Assembly: GCA_030692355.1 (NCBI GenBank) | Contig: JAUYCF010000012.1 | Span: 1-64,000 of the forward strand | Origin: Thiobacillus sp. | GTDB lineage: Bacteria; Pseudomonadota; Gammaproteobacteria; Burkholderiales; Thiobacillaceae | Direction: 5' to 3' | Length of the DNA stretch: 64,000 nt | Shown here: positions 60,389 to 64,000 of the stretch, one piece after another | How the letters are laid out: the number at the start of each line of letters is the position of its first letter | Position numbering within the stretch: the first letter of the stretch is position 1 | The notes under the pieces: model-generated | What the model was told of the DNA's origin: nothing | The model's database searches: none | Seen by the model: the letters and a program-made list of their open reading frames with translations, nothing else | Translations under genes and position numbers: made by a program

Positions 60389-60805
60389 TTGCCTGCCATG
60401 CTGATTCTCGACAGCTACACCATCAGCTACTACTTTCGCGGCGATCCGCAGGTGGTGCCGCGCCTGCAAGCCCTTTCTCCTGCCGATGTCGGTGTGCCTG
60501 CCATTGTGGAATACGAGCTGCGTTACGGTCTTTTGCGTTTGCCGTCGGAGGCAGCCGACACTCGTCTGGCGGCATTAACTGCTTTGCTGCGGCCGATGCA
60601 GGTTTTGCCGTTTGATAGCGAATGTGCCTTTCATGCCGCCCGCATTCGTGCCGAGCTTGAGGCCGCAGGCACGCCCATCGGCCCGCACGATACGTTGATC
60701 GCTGCCACGGCATTGCGGCATCAGGCCGCTTTGGTGACACGCAATGTGCGCGAGTTTGCTCGCGTACCGGGCTTGCAGTGCCTGAACTGGCATCAGGATT
60801 CATGA
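60389..60805 (+). CDS. vapC: VapC-type PIN-domain toxin
   Basis: A 138-residue PIN nuclease: first acidic D in LILDSYTISYYF, E in VEYELRYGLLR, D in GPHDTLIAATAL, and TRNVREFARVPGL at the end. It starts with TTG directly after the vapB stop, with GAGGGG six bases before; ATG at 60398 is the alternative. VapC toxins cut tRNA or rRNA; which one is not predictable. Confidence 0.9.
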   Translation: MPAMLILDSYTISYYFRGDPQVVPRLQALSPADVGVPAIVEYELRYGLLRLPSEAADTRLAALTALLRPMQVLPFDSECAFHAARIRAELEAAGTPIGPHDTLIAATALRHQAALVTRNVREFARVPGLQCLNWHQDS

Positions 60806-60881
60806 GCAACAGCACGCCGCTGCCGGGAAGCGCTTCAGTCGGTGGCCGGATAAAAGCAGGCTGCCTATCGAGGAACGGCGA

Positions 60882-62453
60882 TCAGGGAAGCATCATGCCG
60901 CGGATGGTGTAGAACAGCATGGCGGCCATGAGGGCGGAAACCGGTACGGTGATCAGCCACGCGGCCACGATGCGCATCAGCGCGGAGCGCTTGACCAGTT
61001 CCTGGCGGTAGATGCTTTTCAGGCCCTTGCGTTCCCTCTTGGTCAGGTGGCTTTCTTCGACGGCCTGTTTGCTTGCCTTCAGCCGCGTGAGCATGGCGCC
61101 CTTCTCCTCGAAATCGGCGGCGCGGAATTTTTCCAGATAGGCCTCCACGATTCCCCGGTCATGCCCCTCGTGGTGTTCCTCGATGGTTTCGATCATCCGC
61201 CCGTAATGCGCCTTGATGAATTCGCGCAGGAAGCCGACGCCGAATATCGCGCCCACGGCGACGTGGGTGGAACTGACCGGCAGCCCGAGTTGCGAGGCGA
61301 GGATGACGGTAATGGCCGCCGCCATGGCAATGCAGAAGCCGCGCATCTGGTCCAGTTCGGTAATGCCCGATCCCACGGTTTTGACCAGTTTGGGGCCATA
61401 CAGCGCCAGGCCGAGCGAAATGCCGATGGCGCCCACCAGCAGCACCCAGAGGGGAATGGCCGCCTTGGCGACGACCGCCCCGTGCTCGATCGCTTCGTTG
61501 ATGGCGGCCAGGGGGCCGATCGCGTTGGCGACGTCGTTGGCGCCATGCGCAAAACTCAGCAGGGCCGCGGAAAAGATCATTGGGATGGTGAAAAGCGTGT
61601 TCACCCCCTGCTTTTTGTTCTCCAGGCGCGCGGAGACGGTGGCCACCCTCGATCGCGTGATGGCATAGGTGGCCACGGCGAAACCGGTCCCGATCAGCGC
61701 AGCCGTACCAAAGCCCACCTTCCATATCTGCGTCAGCCCCTTCATCACCAGGTAGGTGCTGAAGGCCCAGGCCATCGCCGCCAGCAGGAGGGGGACCATT
61801 TTCCGGGCGGCCTGCAGCATGTCGGGTTTATAGGTGATGGTGCGCTTGATCAGATAGAGAAAGGCGGCGGCAATCACCCCGCCCAGTACCGGAGAAATGA
61901 CCCAGCTTGCAGCAATCTGCCCCACCGCGCCCCAGTTGACGATGCCCACTCCGCCGGCGGCGACGCCGGCGCCCAGCACCCCGCCGACGATGGAATGGGT
62001 GGTGGAGACCGGCGCCCCGGCCGCCGTGGCGATGTTGAGCCAGAGCGCCCCGGCGAGCAGGGCCGCGGTCATCAGCCAGATGAAGACATCGACGTCGGCG
62101 ATGGCATCGGGATTGATGATCCCGCTTTTGATGGTGCCCACCACGTCGCCGCCCGCGATGATGGCGCCGGCCGCCTCGAAGATGGCCGCGATGAAGATCG
62201 CGCCGGTGAGGGTGAGCGCCCTGGAACCCACGGCCGGGCCGATGTTGTTGGCCACGTCGTTGGCGCCGATGTTGAGCGCCATATAGCCGCCGATCATCGC
62301 CGCGACCATCAGGGAGTAATTGATTTCGCCGCCGCGCATGGCGATGAACAGGATGATTCCCACCAGGAAAAGCAGGGCCGTGCCCATCCGGAACATTTCC
62401 TGCCGCCCCTTGTTGGCGGCCTGTTCCAGCTTCAAGAGTTTTTCGAGTTCCAT
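60882..62453 (-). CDS. PiT-family inorganic phosphate transporter
   Basis: A 523-residue membrane transporter with the duplicated PiT signatures: GANDVANNIGPAVGSRA in the first half and GANDVANAIGPLAAINEA in the second, and the repeated APVSTTHS/LPVSSTHV loops. A cytoplasmic loop (about 430-490) is rich in charged residues and the last helix is at the C-terminus. Carries phosphate with H+ or Na+; PiT carriers also admit arsenate, which is notable beside arsenic genes. No PhoU gene adjacent. Confidence 0.93.
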   Translation of the reverse strand: MELEKLLKLEQAANKGRQEMFRMGTALLFLVGIILFIAMRGGEINYSLMVAAMIGGYMALNIGANDVANNIGPAVGSRALTLTGAIFIAAIFEAAGAIIAGGDVVGTIKSGIINPDAIADVDVFIWLMTAALLAGALWLNIATAAGAPVSTTHSIVGGVLGAGVAAGGVGIVNWGAVGQIAASWVISPVLGGVIAAAFLYLIKRTITYKPDMLQAARKMVPLLLAAMAWAFSTYLVMKGLTQIWKVGFGTAALIGTGFAVATYAITRSRVATVSARLENKKQGVNTLFTIPMIFSAALLSFAHGANDVANAIGPLAAINEAIEHGAVVAKAAIPLWVLLVGAIGISLGLALYGPKLVKTVGSGITELDQMRGFCIAMAAAITVILASQLGLPVSSTHVAVGAIFGVGFLREFIKAHYGRMIETIEEHHEGHDRGIVEAYLEKFRAADFEEKGAMLTRLKASKQAVEESHLTKRERKGLKSIYRQELVKRSALMRIVAAWLITVPVSALMAAMLFYTIRGMMLP

Positions 62454-62685
62454 GCTGCTGCCGGCTTCCGCTTTTTCGAGTTAACCGGAATGTAACAAAT
62501 GCCGGTGGAAAAGGCCCCGCAAGCAGGCACGGGGGCGAATGCATCGCTGCGCGGATTCCATGCCAGACAGATGTTTGCGAACCATGCCGGATCTTGTCGG
62601 CGGGCATTGCCGGTCAGAGCGGGCCTGAACTTCTATCCGATTAAATGATCGGACATCCCGTTCCGTTCCCGTTTCTGGAGTTTCC

Positions 62686-63120
62686 ATGTTGATGCAACGC
62701 CTGACCGCCGCGGCGGTCGCCGCACTGATGCTGCTGTCGATCGCCGCCTGCGCCCCGGACAGCGGGCCGACGCTGGCTGCGCCCGATGCCCATGCGCAGG
62801 TCCGCGCCGGCGCGCTGACGCTGATCGATATTCGCCGCCCGGATGAGTGGCGACAGACCGGGGTGGCCGAGGATGCGCTGCGCATCAACATGGCCCATCC
62901 GCAGGGCATGTCCGGCTTCGTCCGCCAGATGACGGCCGAGGTCGGCGGCGACAGGAACGCGCCGATCGGCCTGATCTGCCGCACCGGCAACCGCAGCACG
63001 CACATGCAGCAGGCGCTGCGCGAGGCGGGCTTCACCCAGGTCTTCAACATCAAGGAGGGCATGGCGGGCAGTGCCGCCGGGCCAGGGTGGATCAAGCGCG
63101 GGCTGCCGGTGCAACGCTGA
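62686..63120 (+). CDS. Rhodanese-domain lipoprotein
   Basis: A 144-residue protein with a lipoprotein signal (MLLSIAAC, lipid-bearing Cys about residue 22) and a rhodanese domain with DIRRPDEWRQTGVAEDA and active-site ICRTGNRS. Periplasmic or outer-membrane persulfide transfer is likely. GGAG lies before the ATG. The third rhodanese domain in the window. Confidence 0.9.
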   Translation: MLMQRLTAAAVAALMLLSIAACAPDSGPTLAAPDAHAQVRAGALTLIDIRRPDEWRQTGVAEDALRINMAHPQGMSGFVRQMTAEVGGDRNAPIGLICRTGNRSTHMQQALREAGFTQVFNIKEGMAGSAAGPGWIKRGLPVQR

Positions 63121-63807
63121 CCGGAATGCCGGGCCGCGGACCAGGCGGCGAAAAGCTCAAGAAGACCCTCAACGCGCACCACAACCGCGCATCTCCACGA
63201 TGCAGGCGATCGAAGAGCGGATTTCAGCTCGCCAAGGAGCTCGACGCCGCCACCAGACGCGGCGAGCGGATTTCCTTCAAGTCCGACAGGCTGCCAGCCC
63301 GGGACGGCGCCGACAACGTCTTTCGAACGCGAGCCGCCTGCGAAATCCATTCACGCACGAACCGACGGATTCCCGTCGCCCACGATGCGGATCGACGATT
63401 TTCCGTCAGCCCGCGCAACGGCTCCAAAGAGCGTCTTCCAGCCCACCCCCGGCAACCTCCTGTTTTCTCGATTTGTTTTTGAACCGCCCGGCTTTCGGCC
63501 GGCTGGCACTGCTATTGCGGCCCCCAACTCTACTGAGTCGTGTAGTCCTGCAGGCCATCTGGAACTTATGCCAACGGTCAGCGCTGCATTGCATCACGCA
63601 TCACCGGGAAGAAAGCGCTACCGTAGAGCCATGTCACGCGCATAAGCATCGACCTCCACAAGATTAATCCGGACCCCGTCAAGTTAATTATGCAAGCTAT
63701 AAAAATATTAGGATTCATCCGGGACACTCGGTCATACGCAAGCGAACAGGCTATACCACGTTCATGCGCCACGGCCGATACATCTAAATTTCGCATGAGG
63801 AGACACC
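63121..63807. other. Intergenic stretch, nothing convincing
   Basis: Overlapping open frames (for example 63385-63645) lack ribosome sites and recognisable motifs. A moderately strong hairpin (CCCGGCTTTCGGCCGGCTGG at about 63487) may be structural. Base composition falls toward 63660-63800, which is probably the promoter region of the last gene. Confidence 0.45.
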
Positions 63808-64000
63808 ATGAATAGATCGGCCGCATCTCTGGGGCTATTGGGCGCCGCCTTGGGCGCGCTGGGGCTCGTCTGGATCACCAACGGCACGGGCATCGTGGGC
63901 GACGACCACGACCGGCACATCAGCATTCCCGATGAACTGGTCATGCCATTGCAGGTTCGCGCTGCCTACAACGGGGAACGGGTATTCTTTCAGTACCGCT
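63808..64000 (+). CDS. Secreted or membrane-anchored protein, 3' truncated
   Basis: Starts at ATG 63808 with GAGGAG six bases before. The visible 64 residues have an N-terminal signal anchor (LGLLGAALGALGLVWI) and then DDHDRHISIPDELVMPLQV and AAYNGERVFFQYR. This resembles the start of a periplasmic ethylbenzene-dehydrogenase-like/haem-binding family but too little is present to be sure. Confidence 0.6.
   Translation, partial: MNRSAASLGLLGAALGALGLVWITNGTGIVGDDHDRHISIPDELVMPLQVRAAYNGERVFFQYR

Noticed and set aside
63146-63482. Open frames after the rhodanese lipoprotein
   Set aside because: Arg-rich, overlapping in several frames, no start signals.

Overview
This is a GC-rich bacterial chromosome segment. 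Several features fit a chemolithotrophic or metal-rich-habitat betaproteobacterium, possibly of the Thiobacillus/Sulfuricella/Gallionella kind: a NasA-NirBD nitrate assimilation set with YbiB, an HAO-like octaheme cytochrome, arsenosugar genes, a SelD-NADH dehydrogenase fusion, and REP/RAYT elements. That placement is inference from gene content; there is no rRNA or other marker gene. No rRNA, tRNA or CRISPR array was found.

Layout. (1) 1-9027, plus strand: a compact signalling block of EAL-REC, GAF histidine kinase, REC-HD-GYP, lone REC, MglA-like GTPase, second histidine kinase and a REC-MshEN-PilB fusion, probably a c-di-GMP/phosphorelay system for type IV pili or polarity. The one large gap inside it (2413-2966) is filled by three abutting palindromic mobile repeats. 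(2) 9541-16930, minus strand: assimilatory nitrate/nitrite reduction (nasA, ybiB, nirB, nirD). It ends in a deletion scar where the start of a NarK-type transporter is joined to the end of a Ser/Thr kinase. A very good sigma-54 promoter and a candidate NtrC site lie upstream of nirB. (3) A PAS-GAF-GGDEF cyclase (minus) and an MFS transporter (plus). (4) 20452-29399, plus strand: a tightly overlapping operon of ArsR-rhodanese regulator, fatty-acid-hydroxylase-like protein, TVP38-rhodanese protein, a 44-residue protein, a NapH-GltD fusion, a diheme, an octaheme and a triheme cytochrome, then arsM. (5) 29504-38551: an integrase remnant, a HigBA-type toxin-antitoxin pair, and type I restriction-modification operon 1 (hsdR-hsdS-PrrC-like ATPase-rhuM-hsdM). 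(6) 38884-41838: SelD fusion and arsenosugar glycosyltransferase 1. (7) 41825-45206: a hipBA + tumEA module between about 100-bp direct repeats. (8) 45452-55308: type I restriction-modification operon 2 (hsdM-hsdS-unknown SH3/membrane protein-AlbA_2 ATPase-hsdR). (9) 55636-59203: arsenosugar glycosyltransferase 2, small membrane protein, disulfide reductase, arsS. (10) 59521-64000: frameshifted REP-associated transposase with REPs, vapBC, PiT phosphate transporter, rhodanese lipoprotein, and a truncated secreted protein.

Reading it as a whole, arsM, selD, the two glycosyltransferases, the reductase and arsS look like one arsenic/selenium organometalloid pathway that has been cut apart by two defence islands. 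The islands are packed with toxin-antitoxin and restriction genes, and the intergenic DNA is rich in several families of small inverted-repeat elements.
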